Source: Pasteurella multocida subsp. multocida OH4807
GTDB taxonomy: Bacteria; Pseudomonadota; Gammaproteobacteria; Enterobacterales; Pasteurellaceae
NCBI GenBank assembly: GCA_000973525.1
Contig: CP004391.1
Coordinates: 1,992,001-2,056,000, forward strand
Reading direction: 5' to 3'
DNA length: 64,000 bases
Under the pieces are notes generated by a model. It was not told the DNA's origin, ran no database searches, and saw nothing but the letters and a program-made list of their open reading frames with translations. The translations under genes were made by a program, and so were the position numbers. Each line of letters begins with the position of its first letter. Position 1 is the stretch's first letter. Positions 41,074 through 51,372 of the stretch are shown here, one piece after another.

Positions 41074-41916
41074 TTATTTTGTTTTCTGTGGAAAGAAAAC
41101 ACGAGCAAAAACGTTAAGTAATAAAACAAATAAGGTGATTAAGGTAGCACCTGCCCAAGCGAGTTCATTCCAATCTTGGAACGGGCTGGCGGCAAATTGG
41201 TAGATCACCACAGGAATATTTGCCATTGGACCATTCATATCAAAAGAAGTGAATTGGTTTGATAAGGCGGTAAATAAGAGCGGTGCAGTTTCGCCAGAAA
41301 TACGAGCGATCGAGAGCAGCACGCCAGTTAAAATGCCTGAACGCGCCGCACGATAACAAATCATGGTGATGACGCGCCATTGTGGACAACCTAGTGAGGC
41401 AGCAGCTTCACGTAAATTATTGGGGACTAAATTGAGCATATTATCTGTCGTACGCACGATGACTGGAATCATAATCATCGCTAAGGCTAATGATCCCGCC
41501 CAGCCTGAATAGTGTTTGACTTGTGACACATAAATAGCATAGATAAATAAGCCAATGACAATCGATGGTGCGGAAAGGAGAACATCATTTAGGAACCGTG
41601 TCACTTGTGCTAATCTGCTATAACGTCCATATTCTGCCAAGTAAGTCCCTGCAAGAATCCCGATAGGTGTACCGATAGCTGTACTGACGATAATCATCAT
41701 CGTGGAACCAATGATAGCATTGAGTAAGCCACCTGATTCATTTGGCGCGGGTGTCGGTTGTAAAAAAAGCTGCATAGACAGTGCGGGGATCCCTTTTGTA
41801 ATTAAGGTAAAAAGAATCCAGCATAACCAAAATAACCCGAATCCCACTGCAAGAAATGAGAGGGTTAACATCAATTTATTTTTCAGTTTACGACAATGAA
41901 AGTGAGTTTTACTCAT
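41074..41916 (-). CDS. pstA: phosphate ABC transporter permease PstA
   Basis: A 280-residue permease with six predicted helices and the EAA loop [16 protein letters not shown]. The [14 protein letters not shown] segment is typical of PstA. It begins at the base where pstC ends (41916), so translation is probably coupled. It forms the channel with PstC. Confidence 0.95.
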   Translation of the reverse strand: MSKTHFHCRKLKNKLMLTLSFLAVGFGLFWLCWILFTLITKGIPALSMQLFLQPTPAPNESGGLLNAIIGSTMMIIVSTAIGTPIGILAGTYLAEYGRYSRLAQVTRFLNDVLLSAPSIVIGLFIYAIYVSQVKHYSGWAGSLALAMIMIPVIVRTTDNMLNLVPNNLREAAASLGCPQWRVITMICYRAARSGILTGVLLSIARISGETAPLLFTALSNQFTSFDMNGPMANIPVVIYQFAASPFQDWNELAWAGATLITLFVLLLNVFARVFFPQKTK

Positions 41917-42881
41917 TAGCGACGTCCTTCTTTTTTCTCAATACGTATAATTAAGAGACGGGAGAGCGATAACACAACCGTTGTAATTAAGAATAAAATC
42001 AAACCAAGTTCCATTAAGGCGGCTTTCTGTAACCCACTTGCTTCGTTAAATTCGTTGGCAATTGAAGAAGCAATAGAGGTTGACGGTGAGAATAAGGATT
42101 CTGGTAATTGGAAAGCGTTACCGATCACAAACGTGACAGCCATGGTTTCACCTAATGCCCGTCCAAGCCCTAGCATCATTCCACCCACAACACCTGTTTT
42201 GGTATAAGGTAAGACCACTTTCCACATGACTTCCCACGTTGTTGCGCCTAAACCATAAGCGGATTCTTTTAATATCGCTGGCACAATAGTAAACACATCA
42301 CGCATTACTGACGCGATGAACGGAATAATCATGATGGCGAGGACTAAACCAGCGGTGAATAAGCCGATACCAAAAGGGGCAGCAGAAAAAAGGTAGTGCA
42401 ATACGGGAATTTCACCAAACCAGTCGATGAGAGTCGGTTGGATATGTTCTTGAAAGAGTGGAACAAAAATAAATAATCCCCACATCCCGTAAATAATCGA
42501 AGGAATGGCGGCCAGCATTTCGACTGCTGTACCAATCGGGCGTCTTAACCATTCAGGTGCTAATTCTGTGAGAAAGATGGCAATACCAAAAGAAATCGGC
42601 ACAGCGATCAATAATGCTAATAATGAAGTAATTAACGTACCAATAATAGGAACCAGTGCGCCATAACTGTTTTGTACAGGGTTCCAATCGTTTGTCCAAA
42701 GAAAAGCGAGTCCAAATTGACGTAGTGAATCCCAACTTCCTACTACTAATGAAATCATCACTGCGGCTAACAGTAAAAAAACTAACACGGCAAAAAAGCG
42801 TGTCATGTTTTTAAAAAAAAGTTCGATGATGTGATGATTTAGTTTATTCAGTTCTGTTTGTGTTTTATGATCGCGTGACAT
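41916..42881 (-). CDS. pstC: phosphate ABC transporter permease PstC
   Basis: A 321-residue permease with six helices, near the E. coli length (319). Motifs include [20 protein letters not shown] text ([17 protein letters not shown]) and [25 protein letters not shown], the EAA loop. The start at 42881 ([10 protein letters not shown]) has AAGGTG upstream; the longer frame from 42959 overlaps pstS and is unlikely. It forms a complex with PstA and PstB. Confidence 0.94.
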   Translation of the reverse strand: MSRDHKTQTELNKLNHHIIELFFKNMTRFFAVLVFLLLAAVMISLVVGSWDSLRQFGLAFLWTNDWNPVQNSYGALVPIIGTLITSLLALLIAVPISFGIAIFLTELAPEWLRRPIGTAVEMLAAIPSIIYGMWGLFIFVPLFQEHIQPTLIDWFGEIPVLHYLFSAAPFGIGLFTAGLVLAIMIIPFIASVMRDVFTIVPAILKESAYGLGATTWEVMWKVVLPYTKTGVVGGMMLGLGRALGETMAVTFVIGNAFQLPESLFSPSTSIASSIANEFNEASGLQKAALMELGLILFLITTVVLSLSRLLIIRIEKKEGRR

Positions 42882-42936
42882 AATCACCTTCTTATCTGCG
42901 AGAATAATCAGGGCAGAATCTCTCTGCCCTAAGCGC

Positions 42937-43971
42937 TTATTGCCAAATAACCGCACCATTCGTTGCTTTTACATCCGTTTTCCATTGTTGTTGAATTTTC
43001 TTAACGACTTCATCTGGTAAGGGGACGTAGTCAAGTTCTGTGGCGGCGTGTTTGCCTTGTTTGAATGCCCAATCAAAGAAATGAAAGACGGATTGAGTTT
43101 GTGTCGGTTTTTCTGCGTTTTTGTGTAATAAAATGAAGCTAGCTGCCGTGATCGGCCAGGATTTCTCTCCAGCTTCATTCGTTAAAATTACGCCCATGCC
43201 AACTGCACTTTCCCAATTGGCATTGGCTGCTGCTGCCATAAAACTATCGCCAGAAGGCTGAACAAAGTGTCCAGCTTTATTTTGTAACGCTGTCCAAGCT
43301 AAGTGATTTTGTTTAGCATACGCATATTCCACATAACCAATGGAATACTTGATTTTACTAACATAAGCCGCAACGCCTTCATTACCTTTGCCACCTTGAC
43401 CCGTTGGCCATTTCACTGATTTGCCTTGTCCTACTTTTTCTTGCCATTCGGTTGAGACTTTTGATAAGTAATTGGTCCAGCCAAATGTTGTGCCAGAACC
43501 GTCAGAGCGATGGACGACAATGATCGCTTTATCGGGCAGTGCAATGCCATCATTCAGTGCAGCGATAGCGGGATCGTTCCATTTTTTGATTTTGCCTAAG
43601 AAAATATCGGCGAGGAGGTTGCCTGACAGTTTGAGTTCTCCAGCTTTGATGTCAGGGATATTCACGACAGGCACTGTGCCGCCAATAATGGCAGGGAATT
43701 GGAGAAGTTGATGTTGTGTGAGTAGTTCGGCTTTCATTGGATCGTCTGAAGCACCAAAATCAATGGTTTTCGCGATGATTTGTTGTTGCCCACCACCTGA
43801 TCCAATAGATTGATAATTAACTTTATTGCCTGTTTCTTTTTCATACATGGATGCCCATTTGGCATAGATTGGGTAAGGAAAAGACGCCCCCGCACCTGTA
43901 ATCGTTTCTGCGTTGGCGGTGAAAGTGAATGCACCTAAAACAATCGATAAAAGCATTGCACGTTTTGTCAT
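42937..43971 (-). CDS. pstS: periplasmic phosphate-binding protein PstS
   Basis: A 344-residue binding protein. Its signal peptide begins [13 protein letters not shown] and is cleaved near TANA-ETITG. Phosphate-contact motifs [25 protein letters not shown] and RSDGSGTT are all present. The start at 43971 has AAGGAG eight bases upstream; the longer frame from 44079 would cross the Pho-box promoter. It is the first gene of pstSCAB and is expected to be induced under phosphate starvation. Confidence 0.96.
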   Translation of the reverse strand: MTKRAMLLSIVLGAFTFTANAETITGAGASFPYPIYAKWASMYEKETGNKVNYQSIGSGGGQQQIIAKTIDFGASDDPMKAELLTQHQLLQFPAIIGGTVPVVNIPDIKAGELKLSGNLLADIFLGKIKKWNDPAIAALNDGIALPDKAIIVVHRSDGSGTTFGWTNYLSKVSTEWQEKVGQGKSVKWPTGQGGKGNEGVAAYVSKIKYSIGYVEYAYAKQNHLAWTALQNKAGHFVQPSGDSFMAAAANANWESAVGMGVILTNEAGEKSWPITAASFILLHKNAEKPTQTQSVFHFFDWAFKQGKHAATELDYVPLPDEVVKKIQQQWKTDVKATNGAVIWQ

Positions 43972-44038
43972 AAACATTACTCCTTTTGAGTTTTGAACGA
44001 CTACCTCGTGGTAGCGGGAGCCATTGTAGAATGCAAAT

Positions 44039-44056
44039 ATGACAGTTTTATGACAG
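44039..44056 (-). promoter_or_regulatory. Pho box upstream of pstS
   Basis: On the minus strand CTGTCATAAAACTGTCAT is an essentially perfect 18-bp Pho box (two 7-bp CTGTCAT repeats with a 4-bp spacer). About 10 bases downstream lies TACAAT, a good -10 element, matching the geometry of PhoB-activated promoters. Confidence 0.95.
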
Positions 44057-44237
44057 TTTAAAGGCAACTTATTGCACAAAAGTGCGGGTGCTTTTGACCC
44101 AAGTTTTATTCAAAAAGAGAAAGTGAGAAAGGTTTTTCTATTAATTATTCGGCAATCTATTTTTTCTACTAAATTAGCCTTGAAACTTGTGTATAATGCC
44201 CCATATTCAAAAAACGTTTAAATAATAGAAGTCATTT

Positions 44238-44867
44238 ATGGGAAAGAAAAAACGTTCAGCCAGTTCATCTCGCTGGTTAAATGAACACTTTAAAGATCCT
44301 TTTGTACAAAAAGCACATAAGCAGAAATTGCGTTCTCGTGCGTATTTTAAATTAGATGAGATTCAACAAACGGATCGTTTGTTTAAACCAGGTATGACTG
44401 TTGTTGATCTAGGCGCGGCACCCGGTGGGTGGTCACAATATGTGGTGACGCAAATTGGCGATAAGGGACGTGTGATTGCGTGTGACATTTTAGAAATGGA
44501 TCCTATCGTGGGGGTGGATTTCCTGCAGGGCGATTTCCGTGATGAAAATGTATTAGCCGCACTGTTGGATCGTGTTGGCGATGGAAAAGTGGATGTGGTG
44601 ATGTCTGATATGGCGCCCAATTTCAGTGGTATGCCGTCTGTTGATATTCCACGCGCCATGTATTTAGTGGAGCTTGCATTGGACATGTGTAAGCAAGTAT
44701 TAGCGACAAAAGGCAGTTTTGTCGTCAAAGTTTTTCAGGGTGAAGGTTTTGATGAATACTTAAAAGAGATTCGTTCTCTCTTTAGTGTTGTAAAAGTACG
44801 GAAACCTGAGGCTTCTCGAGGACGTTCTCGTGAGGTGTATATTGTTGCGACAGGCTATAAACAGTAA
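44238..44867 (+). CDS. rlmE: 23S rRNA (uridine-2'-O)-methyltransferase RlmE
   Basis: A 209-residue FtsJ/RrmJ methyltransferase that modifies U2552 in the ribosomal A-site loop. The SAM site GAAPGGWSQ lies at residues 59-67. The catalytic tetrad is fully conserved: Lys38, Asp124, Lys164 and Glu199. It precedes ftsH as in E. coli. Confidence 0.97.
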   Translation: MGKKKRSASSSRWLNEHFKDPFVQKAHKQKLRSRAYFKLDEIQQTDRLFKPGMTVVDLGAAPGGWSQYVVTQIGDKGRVIACDILEMDPIVGVDFLQGDFRDENVLAALLDRVGDGKVDVVMSDMAPNFSGMPSVDIPRAMYLVELALDMCKQVLATKGSFVVKVFQGEGFDEYLKEIRSLFSVVKVRKPEASRGRSREVYIVATGYKQ

Positions 44868-44991
44868 AATAGTGCGATTTTTAGGTGGTATTTTGCTAAA
44901 TAATGGCTATTGATGGGATAATTTCCAATTTCATAACAAATATAGTAATCTTGCAACAAATTATTAACGTTAAACAAAAAGAGGTCAAACC

Positions 44992-46905
44992 TTGAACGAT
45001 ATGGTAAAAAATTTGGTCCTTTGGATTGTTGTTGCTGTTGTGATGATGACAGCATACCAAGGCTTTAATTCAACTTCGTCAGGAAACACCACTGACTATA
45101 CGACGTTTATTACTGATTTAGGTAATGATCAAGTTCGTCAGGCACGTTTTGATTACAATGAAATTTATGTAACCAAATCGGATGGTTCAAAATATACGAC
45201 AGTGATGCCGTTAAATGACGATAAATTACTGAACGATTTATTAAATAAGAAAGTAAGAATTGAAGGAACGCCTCCAGAAAAACGAGGATTCTTCTCACAG
45301 ATCTTAATTTCGTGGTTCCCAATGTTATTGTTGATTGGGGTGTGGTTATTCTTTATGCGCCAAATGCAAGGTGGCGGCAGTAAAGCGATGAGCTTCGGTA
45401 AAAGCCGTGCGCGTATGATGACGCAAGAGCAAATCAAGACGACTTTTGCCGATGTGGCAGGCTGTGACGAAGCAAAAGAAGAAGTCGCAGAAATTGTCGA
45501 TTTTTTACGTGATCCTGGTAAATTCCAAAAATTAGGAGGAAAAATTCCTAAAGGGATTTTAATGGTTGGGCCTCCAGGTACTGGTAAAACCTTACTAGCC
45601 AAAGCGATTGCAGGGGAAGCCAAAGTCCCTTTCTTTACTATTTCGGGTTCTGATTTCGTTGAGATGTTTGTCGGGGTTGGGGCATCACGTGTACGTGATA
45701 TGTTTGAACAAGCGAAGAAAAACGCACCGTGCTTAATTTTCATTGATGAGATCGATGCAGTCGGTCGTCAGCGTGGCGCGGGTTTAGGTGGGGGACATGA
45801 TGAACGTGAACAAACCCTTAACCAAATGCTTGTAGAAATGGATGGTTTCGAAGGGAATGAAGGTGTCATTGTCATCGCTGCAACTAACCGCCCAGATGTA
45901 CTTGACCCAGCATTAACGCGTCCTGGTCGTTTTGACCGCCAAGTTGTCGTAGGTTTACCTGATGTGCGTGGTCGTGAACAGATCTTAAAAGTACATATGC
46001 GTAAAGTCCCCGTTTCACCAGATGTTGATGCAATGACGTTAGCACGCGGCACACCGGGCTATTCTGGGGCAGACCTTGCAAACTTAGTGAATGAAGCTGC
46101 ATTGTTTGCTGCGCGTACGAATAAACGTCTCGTGACGATGTTGGAGTTTGAAAAAGCAAAAGACAAAATTAATATGGGACCTGAACGTCGTACCATGATC
46201 ATGACCGATAAGCAGAAAGAGTCAACGGCTTATCATGAGGCAGGGCATGCAATTGTAGGCTATATTGTGCCAGAACATGATCCCGTGCATAAAGTGACGA
46301 TCATTCCTCGAGGTCGTGCATTAGGGGTAACCTTCTTTTTACCTGAAGGCGATCAAGTTAGCATTAGCCAGAAACAATTAGAAAGTAAGTTATCTACTTT
46401 GTATGCGGGTCGTATTGCGGAAGATTTAATTTATGGAGAAGAAAACATCTCAACAGGGGCATCAAATGATATTAAAGTGGCGACCAATATCGCACGTAAT
46501 ATGGTGACCCAATGGGGCTTCTCTGACAAGCTGGGTCCAATTTTGTATTCAGAGGACGAAGGCGAAGTCTTCCTTGGTCGCTCCATGGCAAAAGCAAAAC
46601 ATATGTCTGATGAAACGGCTCATGCGATTGATGAGGAAGTGCGTGCGATTGTGACTCGCAATTATGCGCGTGCAAAACAAATCTTAATCGATAATATGGA
46701 TATTTTACATGCGATGAAAGACGCATTAGTAAAATATGAGACAATCGAAGAAGAACAAATTGAGCAATTAATGAAGCGTCAACCTGTGACGCCACCATCG
46801 GGTTGGGAAGAAACAGAATCTTCTCCATCTCCGCAGGCTCAAGCGCCGAAAGCCGCGTCTGAAGATGTGGCAGAGTCGACACAACAGACTCAAGACGAAG
46901 AATAA
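44992..46905 (+). CDS. ftsH: ATP-dependent zinc metalloprotease FtsH
   Basis: A 637-residue inner-membrane AAA protease. There are two N-terminal helices (about 5-22 and 105-123) around a small periplasmic domain. Walker A GPPGTGKT is at 193-200, Walker B is [12 protein letters not shown], and the zinc site is HEAGH at 415-419. The C-terminal tail is Pro/Ser/Gln-rich. The start is probably TTG at 44992, with AGAGGT six bases before it; the ATG at 45001 would be too far from that site. Confidence 0.96.
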   Translation: MNDMVKNLVLWIVVAVVMMTAYQGFNSTSSGNTTDYTTFITDLGNDQVRQARFDYNEIYVTKSDGSKYTTVMPLNDDKLLNDLLNKKVRIEGTPPEKRGFFSQILISWFPMLLLIGVWLFFMRQMQGGGSKAMSFGKSRARMMTQEQIKTTFADVAGCDEAKEEVAEIVDFLRDPGKFQKLGGKIPKGILMVGPPGTGKTLLAKAIAGEAKVPFFTISGSDFVEMFVGVGASRVRDMFEQAKKNAPCLIFIDEIDAVGRQRGAGLGGGHDEREQTLNQMLVEMDGFEGNEGVIVIAATNRPDVLDPALTRPGRFDRQVVVGLPDVRGREQILKVHMRKVPVSPDVDAMTLARGTPGYSGADLANLVNEAALFAARTNKRLVTMLEFEKAKDKINMGPERRTMIMTDKQKESTAYHEAGHAIVGYIVPEHDPVHKVTIIPRGRALGVTFFLPEGDQVSISQKQLESKLSTLYAGRIAEDLIYGEENISTGASNDIKVATNIARNMVTQWGFSDKLGPILYSEDEGEVFLGRSMAKAKHMSDETAHAIDEEVRAIVTRNYARAKQILIDNMDILHAMKDALVKYETIEEEQIEQLMKRQPVTPPSGWEETESSPSPQAQAPKAASEDVAESTQQTQDEE

Positions 46906-46918
46906 TTTGTCGTGAATG

Positions 46919-46955
46919 AAAAACCTCTTTAATCAATATTAAAGAGGTTTTTTTG
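46919..46955 (+). terminator. terminator of ftsH
   Basis: AAACCTCTTTAAT / ATTAAAGAGGTTT with a 4-base loop is followed by TTTTT, 15 bp after the ftsH stop. Confidence 0.92.
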
Positions 46956-47047
46956 TTAGTTCATCCAACTCGTTTTGATAAGAAATGATTTTTTCCCTTT
47001 CAATATTTCGCTATAATTAACCGCACTTTTTTTGATAATTATAACCC

Positions 47048-47875
47048 ATGAAATTATACGCAAATAATAAAGTCTTAGACCTATCCACGCCTCAAATTAT
47101 GGGGATTTTGAATTTCACACCTGACTCATTTTCAGACAGTGGTCAATTTTTTGATTTAGATAAAGCACTGCAGCATGTCGAAAATATGTTGAGGGCGGGA
47201 GCGACAATTATTGATATTGGGGGAGAATCTACACGTCCAATGGCAGAAGAAGTGACGGTAGAACAAGAGTTAGCACGTGTTATTCCTGTTGTTGAGGCAG
47301 TAAAACGTCATTTTGATTGTTGGATTTCTGTTGATACTTCAAAGGCAGAAGTGATGAACGCCGCGGCTGAAGTGGGGATGGATCTGATTAATGATATTCG
47401 TGCATTACGTGAACCCAAGGCACTAGAGACCGCTGCAGCTTTGGATTTACCCGTCTGTATTATGCACATGCAAGGTCAACCTCGTACGATGCAGCAGAAT
47501 CCACAATATGATGATGTGGTTGCAGAGGTTTTGGCATTTTTACAACAACGAACGGCGCAATGTATTGACGCAGGTATTCGATCAGAAAATCTGATTTGGG
47601 ATATGGGATTTGGGTTCGGTAAAACTGTTGAACACAATTATAAATTGTTGCAAAACTTATCTCACTTTTGTGAGCGTGGTATACCTGTTTTAGCGGGACT
47701 ATCAAGAAAATCGATGATCGGCGCGGTATTAAATAAGCCCGTTGAACAACGCGTGATTGGGAGTGTGACTGGCGCGCTCATTGCTGCGATGCAAGGCGCA
47801 AAAATTTTACGAGTGCATGATGTAGATGAAACGGCTGATGCACTAAAAATCTGGTTAGCAACACAACAAGTTTAA
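47048..47875 (+). CDS. folP: dihydropteroate synthase
   Basis: A 275-residue TIM-barrel enzyme joining p-aminobenzoate to dihydropterin pyrophosphate in folate synthesis; the target of sulfonamides. Motifs [35 protein letters not shown] and [10 protein letters not shown] are intact, with no two-residue insertion of the kind seen in resistant alleles. A reverse uptake signal lies just upstream. It precedes glmM by 17 bp. Confidence 0.96.
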   Translation: MKLYANNKVLDLSTPQIMGILNFTPDSFSDSGQFFDLDKALQHVENMLRAGATIIDIGGESTRPMAEEVTVEQELARVIPVVEAVKRHFDCWISVDTSKAEVMNAAAEVGMDLINDIRALREPKALETAAALDLPVCIMHMQGQPRTMQQNPQYDDVVAEVLAFLQQRTAQCIDAGIRSENLIWDMGFGFGKTVEHNYKLLQNLSHFCERGIPVLAGLSRKSMIGAVLNKPVEQRVIGSVTGALIAAMQGAKILRVHDVDETADALKIWLATQQV

Positions 47876-47892
47876 TAAAAAGGATAATTCAA

Positions 47893-49227
47893 ATGGCAGA
47901 ACGTAAATATTTTGGTACGGATGGCGTACGTGGAAAAGTGGGGACAGCGCCCATTACATCTGATTTTGCACTGAAGTTAGGTTGGGCTGCGGGTAAAGTC
48001 TTAGCCACACAAGGATCACGTACTGTTTTAATTGGTAAAGATACTCGTATTTCTGGTTATATGTTGGAGTCAGCATTAGAAGCAGGACTCGCCGCAGCTG
48101 GTTTATCTGCTGCATTCACGGGACCTATGCCAACACCTGCTATCGCTTATTTAACACGTACGTTCCGCGCAGAAGCGGGAATTGTGATTTCAGCCTCGCA
48201 TAATCCGTATTATGACAATGGGATTAAGTTTTTTTCAGCACAAGGAACAAAATTACCAGATGATGTGGAAGAGGCAATTGAAGCGATGTTAGATGAGCCG
48301 ATTGATTGTGTTGAATCGGCGGATCTAGGACGTGCAAGTCGAATTACTGATGCAGTAGGACGTTATATTGAATTTTGTAAAAGTACGTTCCCCGCACATT
48401 TAAGTCTTGAAAATTATAAAATTGTTGTCGATTGTGCGAATGGCGCCACTTATCATATCGCGCCTAATGTAATGCGCGAGTTAGGTGCTGATGTGATTGA
48501 GATCGCTACTCAGCCGAATGGTATGAATATTAATGAAAAGTGCGGTGCAACGGACATTAAAGCGTTACAAGATAAAGTGTTAGAAGTGAAAGCAGATGTC
48601 GGTTTAGCGTATGATGGCGATGGTGACCGTTTGATCATGGTGGATCATTTAGGTAACAAAGTCGATGGTGACCAAATTTTATTTATTATTGCTCGTGAAG
48701 CATTACGTGCTGGCCATTTAAAAGGTGGGGTCGTGGGGACATTAATGAGCAATATGAGCCTTGAGCTTGCATTGAAACAATTGGGGATTCCATTTGAACG
48801 TGCGAATGTTGGCGATCGTTATGTGCTAGAAAAAATGCAAGAAAAAGGATGGTCATTTGGTGGCGAAAATTCAGGTCATATCATTATTGCAGATAAAAAT
48901 ACGACAGGTGATGGAATTATTGCCTCTCTAGCTGTCTTAACGGCCATGGTGCAACACAATTTATCGCTAAATGAATTAGCTCGAGCAGTTCCTTTGTTTC
49001 CACAAGTATTAATTAATGTGCGTTTTGCAGGTGGTGCAAATCCATTAACATCTGAAGCAGTAAAAAAAGTGGCAGCTGATGTTGAGCAGCGTCTTGCTGG
49101 TAAAGGGCGTATTTTATTACGTAAGTCAGGTACGGAGCCATTAATTCGTGTCATGGTTGAGTGTGAAGATGCGGAATTAGCACAGCAATGTGCTGAAGAA
49201 ATTGCAGATGTTGTTCGCGCCAACTAA
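47893..49227 (+). CDS. glmM: phosphoglucosamine mutase
   Basis: A 444-residue enzyme making glucosamine-1-phosphate for peptidoglycan and LPS precursors. The phosphoserine Ser102 is in [13 protein letters not shown]. The metal loop is [13 protein letters not shown], and the C-terminal phosphate loop is [12 protein letters not shown]. The folP-glmM order after ftsH is the same as in E. coli. Confidence 0.97.
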   Translation: MAERKYFGTDGVRGKVGTAPITSDFALKLGWAAGKVLATQGSRTVLIGKDTRISGYMLESALEAGLAAAGLSAAFTGPMPTPAIAYLTRTFRAEAGIVISASHNPYYDNGIKFFSAQGTKLPDDVEEAIEAMLDEPIDCVESADLGRASRITDAVGRYIEFCKSTFPAHLSLENYKIVVDCANGATYHIAPNVMRELGADVIEIATQPNGMNINEKCGATDIKALQDKVLEVKADVGLAYDGDGDRLIMVDHLGNKVDGDQILFIIAREALRAGHLKGGVVGTLMSNMSLELALKQLGIPFERANVGDRYVLEKMQEKGWSFGGENSGHIIIADKNTTGDGIIASLAVLTAMVQHNLSLNELARAVPLFPQVLINVRFAGGANPLTSEAVKKVAADVEQRLAGKGRILLRKSGTEPLIRVMVECEDAELAQQCAEEIADVVRAN

Positions 49228-49239
49228 TTTTTTCTGATG

Positions 49240-49277
49240 AATAAACTGTGCATGAATTTGTACAGTTTATTTTTTTA
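49240..49277 (+). terminator. terminator between glmM and sixA
   Basis: AATAAACTGT / ACAGTTTATT with a 12-base loop is followed by a T run. It ends just before the GGAG site of sixA, so sixA transcription probably needs read-through or its own promoter. Confidence 0.75.
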
Positions 49278-49290
49278 TGGAGAATCATTT

Positions 49291-49749
49291 ATGGATATTT
49301 TTGTGATGCGTCATGGTGAGGCGGAGTTAATGGCGAAATTCGATAAGGATCGTCACTTAACCTCTCGTGGCATACAGCAAGCCATTGCACAGGGAACGTG
49401 GTTAAAGTCTAACGCACAATTAGACAAAGTGCTTGTCAGTTCTTATGTCCGTGCGCAAGAAACATTTGAGCAGATTAATCTTGTTTATGATAATCAGCTT
49501 GTTCACTGTGCAGAAGTATGGGAGGGGATTACGCCTTATGGCAATGCACACACCGTCGTGAGCTATTTAGATTGGTTAGCCGATCAGGGCGCAAAATCCG
49601 TTCTATTGGTGTCGCATTTGCCTTTGGTGGGGGAAATTGTCTCAGCACTTTGTGGGCGTAATCCAATTAGTTTTTACCCTTCCACAATTGCGAAAATTGA
49701 GCGGAATCAGTCGTCAGGTATTCTCATTCAGGCGAAATACCCAGAATAA
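49291..49749 (+). CDS. sixA: phosphohistidine phosphatase SixA
   Basis: A 152-residue histidine phosphatase of the phosphoglycerate-mutase-like fold. The RHG motif with His8 is in VMRHGEAE and the second His is in LLVSHLPLVG. SixA removes phosphate from phosphohistidine in HPt domains and PTS proteins. The ATG at 49291 has GGAG upstream; the longer frame from 49237 crosses the terminator and is unlikely. Confidence 0.93.
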   Translation: MDIFVMRHGEAELMAKFDKDRHLTSRGIQQAIAQGTWLKSNAQLDKVLVSSYVRAQETFEQINLVYDNQLVHCAEVWEGITPYGNAHTVVSYLDWLADQGAKSVLLVSHLPLVGEIVSALCGRNPISFYPSTIAKIERNQSSGILIQAKYPE

Positions 49750-50192
49750 CGAAACATAACCTATTGCGCCTAAATAAAGAATAATGTGCTAATTTGTTTT
49801 AAAATTAAACAATTTTAAAAGTTCAATGATTTACATTAATTCACAAAGAAAAAAGAAATATCCTTGTTTTTATTGTCTTTTTCAATAGGTTAATTATTTA
49901 TTCTGTCGGGGTAAAATGTGATAAATAAATTTTAACTGAGTAAAAAAGTGTAAATAATGATGTATTTTTTTGCTAATTTAATACACACTATATGAAGCAA
50001 AGTGAGATGCTTTGTGAGTTTTTGATTTTAAAAGAGTATAATCAAGGTTTTAAAAGCCTTTAGCCTCTTTTTATTTCCGAAAATACATTGGATTTTTCAC
50101 TAAAAATAGTGAACAAAATCAATTTTCTATAAAATGGTTTCGGAAATAATTTGTGACACAAATGCTCATCTTTTTAGTTAAGATGAGCATTT
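49750..50192. other. AT-rich spacer at the left boundary of the prophage remnant
   Basis: No gene is visible in 443 bp between sixA and the integrase. It contains a 12-bp inverted repeat (50071-50082 / 50138-50149) enclosing a smaller hairpin, and a bidirectional terminator next to the integrase stop. The host-phage junction probably lies here. Confidence 0.45.
50071..50149. repeat. inverted repeat, candidate attL region
   Basis: TTATTTCCGAAA (50071-50082) and TTTCGGAAATAA (50138-50149) are perfect complements. The core TCGGAAATAA recurs in direct orientation at 60447-60456, the other end of the prophage remnant. Copies flanking the integrase end and the distal end suggest an attachment core or integrase-binding sites. 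The match is short, so this is tentative. Confidence 0.3.
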
Positions 50193-50196
50193 TTAT
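50160..50196. terminator. terminator at the integrase 3' end
   Basis: AATGCTCATCTT / AAGATGAGCATT with a 7-base loop, A- and T-rich on both sides. It overlaps the last codons of the integrase, which reads leftward. Confidence 0.8.
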
Positions 50197-50918
50197 TTTA
50201 TGGGTTTCATGGGCTTGTCTTTTCTGATATATATTTGTGTTGTTTTTGAAGAAGAGTGGCCAAGTTGTTTTCTTGCTAACTCATCATCAACTTTTAATGA
50301 AATATCTGTAGCTGTTTTAGCTCTTAAATCTCTCATTTGAACAACGGCAATCTCATCAGCTAATTCAGGATATTTTTCCATTGCAGCTTTACGTGTTTCT
50401 TTGAAATAATCTGTAAGTGATCTCCTTTCTAGTTTTCGTCCCCATTTATTTACAAATAACCATTGTTTCTCTTCGGTAATTCTTCGTCTAATAATCTCAC
50501 TCAGCTTCCCGATAATCTCGAATCTGATTTTCTTTCCCGTCTTTTGTTGTGTAATATGCAATAGACCATCGTAAATATGAGAGCTATGGATCTTCACAAC
50601 ATCAATGGGGCGCTGTCCTAGTAAATATGCAACATCAATAATATCCTTCATATCATCAGAAGCACACTCATATATTTTATCGAGAATGTAATCTTCAACA
50701 TAAATATCTCTATATTGAACTTTATACTTTTTAACTCCCGTAGATGGACTGATTAAATTTGTATACCCCCATTCTCTAGCTGTATTCCAGATATGATTAG
50801 CCTTAACTGAAACATCTATTAAAGCCGCATTAATGCGATTAGATTGCTTTTTAGCAGCTAATTTAGCTTGTCTTTCGCCAAGTCTTTTAGCTTGTTTTAG
50901 CATTTTTGATACTTTCAT
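50193..50918 (-). CDS. tyrosine recombinase (phage integrase), short N-terminus
   Basis: A 241-residue tyrosine recombinase. The core-binding part retains AREWGYTNLISPSTGV. The catalytic domain has LLGQRPIDVVKI (first Arg), the Lys-bearing ITQQKTGKKIRF, RDLRAKTATD (second Arg box) and LGHSSSKTTQIYIRK with the nucleophile Tyr. About 80 residues of arm-binding domain usual in phage integrases are missing. The start at 50918 has GGAG upstream and is chosen over 50954. It marks the left end of the prophage remnant. Confidence 0.85.
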   Translation of the reverse strand: MKVSKMLKQAKRLGERQAKLAAKKQSNRINAALIDVSVKANHIWNTAREWGYTNLISPSTGVKKYKVQYRDIYVEDYILDKIYECASDDMKDIIDVAYLLGQRPIDVVKIHSSHIYDGLLHITQQKTGKKIRFEIIGKLSEIIRRRITEEKQWLFVNKWGRKLERRSLTDYFKETRKAAMEKYPELADEIAVVQMRDLRAKTATDISLKVDDELARKQLGHSSSKTTQIYIRKDKPMKPIK

Positions 50919-51012
50919 ATCGTTTGCTCCTTTCTCTCTCATTTGAAAGCACACTCACTTGTTTAAATGCGCTTTTAAATAAGTCTTGATTTACTTCGCC
51001 AAGCGTGGAGGT

Positions 51013-51094
51013 CTTAATCAAGTAACCTTAATCCACTTAACCAAATTGTGTCGCAATCACAGACTACTTAATCAATAAGGCTATATTTGATTAA
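51013..51094. repeat. cluster of TTAATCAA motifs upstream of the integrase
   Basis: CTTAATCAA occurs at 51013-51021 and 51067-51075, and its complement TTGATTAA at 51087-51094. Looser versions lie at about 50985 (CTTGATTTAC) and 51028 (CTTAATCCAC). They sit in the 380-bp gene-free spacer before the integrase and may be protein-binding sites (integrase arm sites or a regulator). Nothing else is visible in 50955-51336. Confidence 0.35.
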
Positions 51095-51336
51095 CTTGTG
51101 ATGTGTAGATTTTTAAAGAGCGTGAGATGTGTATCTCGTTTTGTTGTGTTTATTAAATCAAAAATTTACATCAATGTAAATATATAGTTTAATTAATAAA
51201 TATTAAATTTATTAATTTTGTAAATATATGATTGATTCTAAAAGAAAAATATTTTTAAAATTTTTTGATTAATTGCTAAATTTGTGAGCTATGTCACAGA
51301 AAAGAGAGAGGGTAGAAAAATTGAAGAATTTTAGGC

Positions 51337-51364
51337 AAAGAAAAGCCCGTAAGTACGGGCGGTT
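51337..51364 (-). terminator. terminator of the ABC-3C operon
   Basis: On the minus strand GCCCGT-ACTT-ACGGGC is followed by TTTTCTTTG, directly after the ATPase gene stop at 51373. Confidence 0.85.
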
Positions 51365-51372
51365 TAAAATGA

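Noticed and set aside
45165..46936. Several long minus-strand frames opposite ftsH
   Set aside because: ftsH is unmistakable on the plus strand, and the opposite frames have Ser/Pro/Arg-rich translations typical of shadows.
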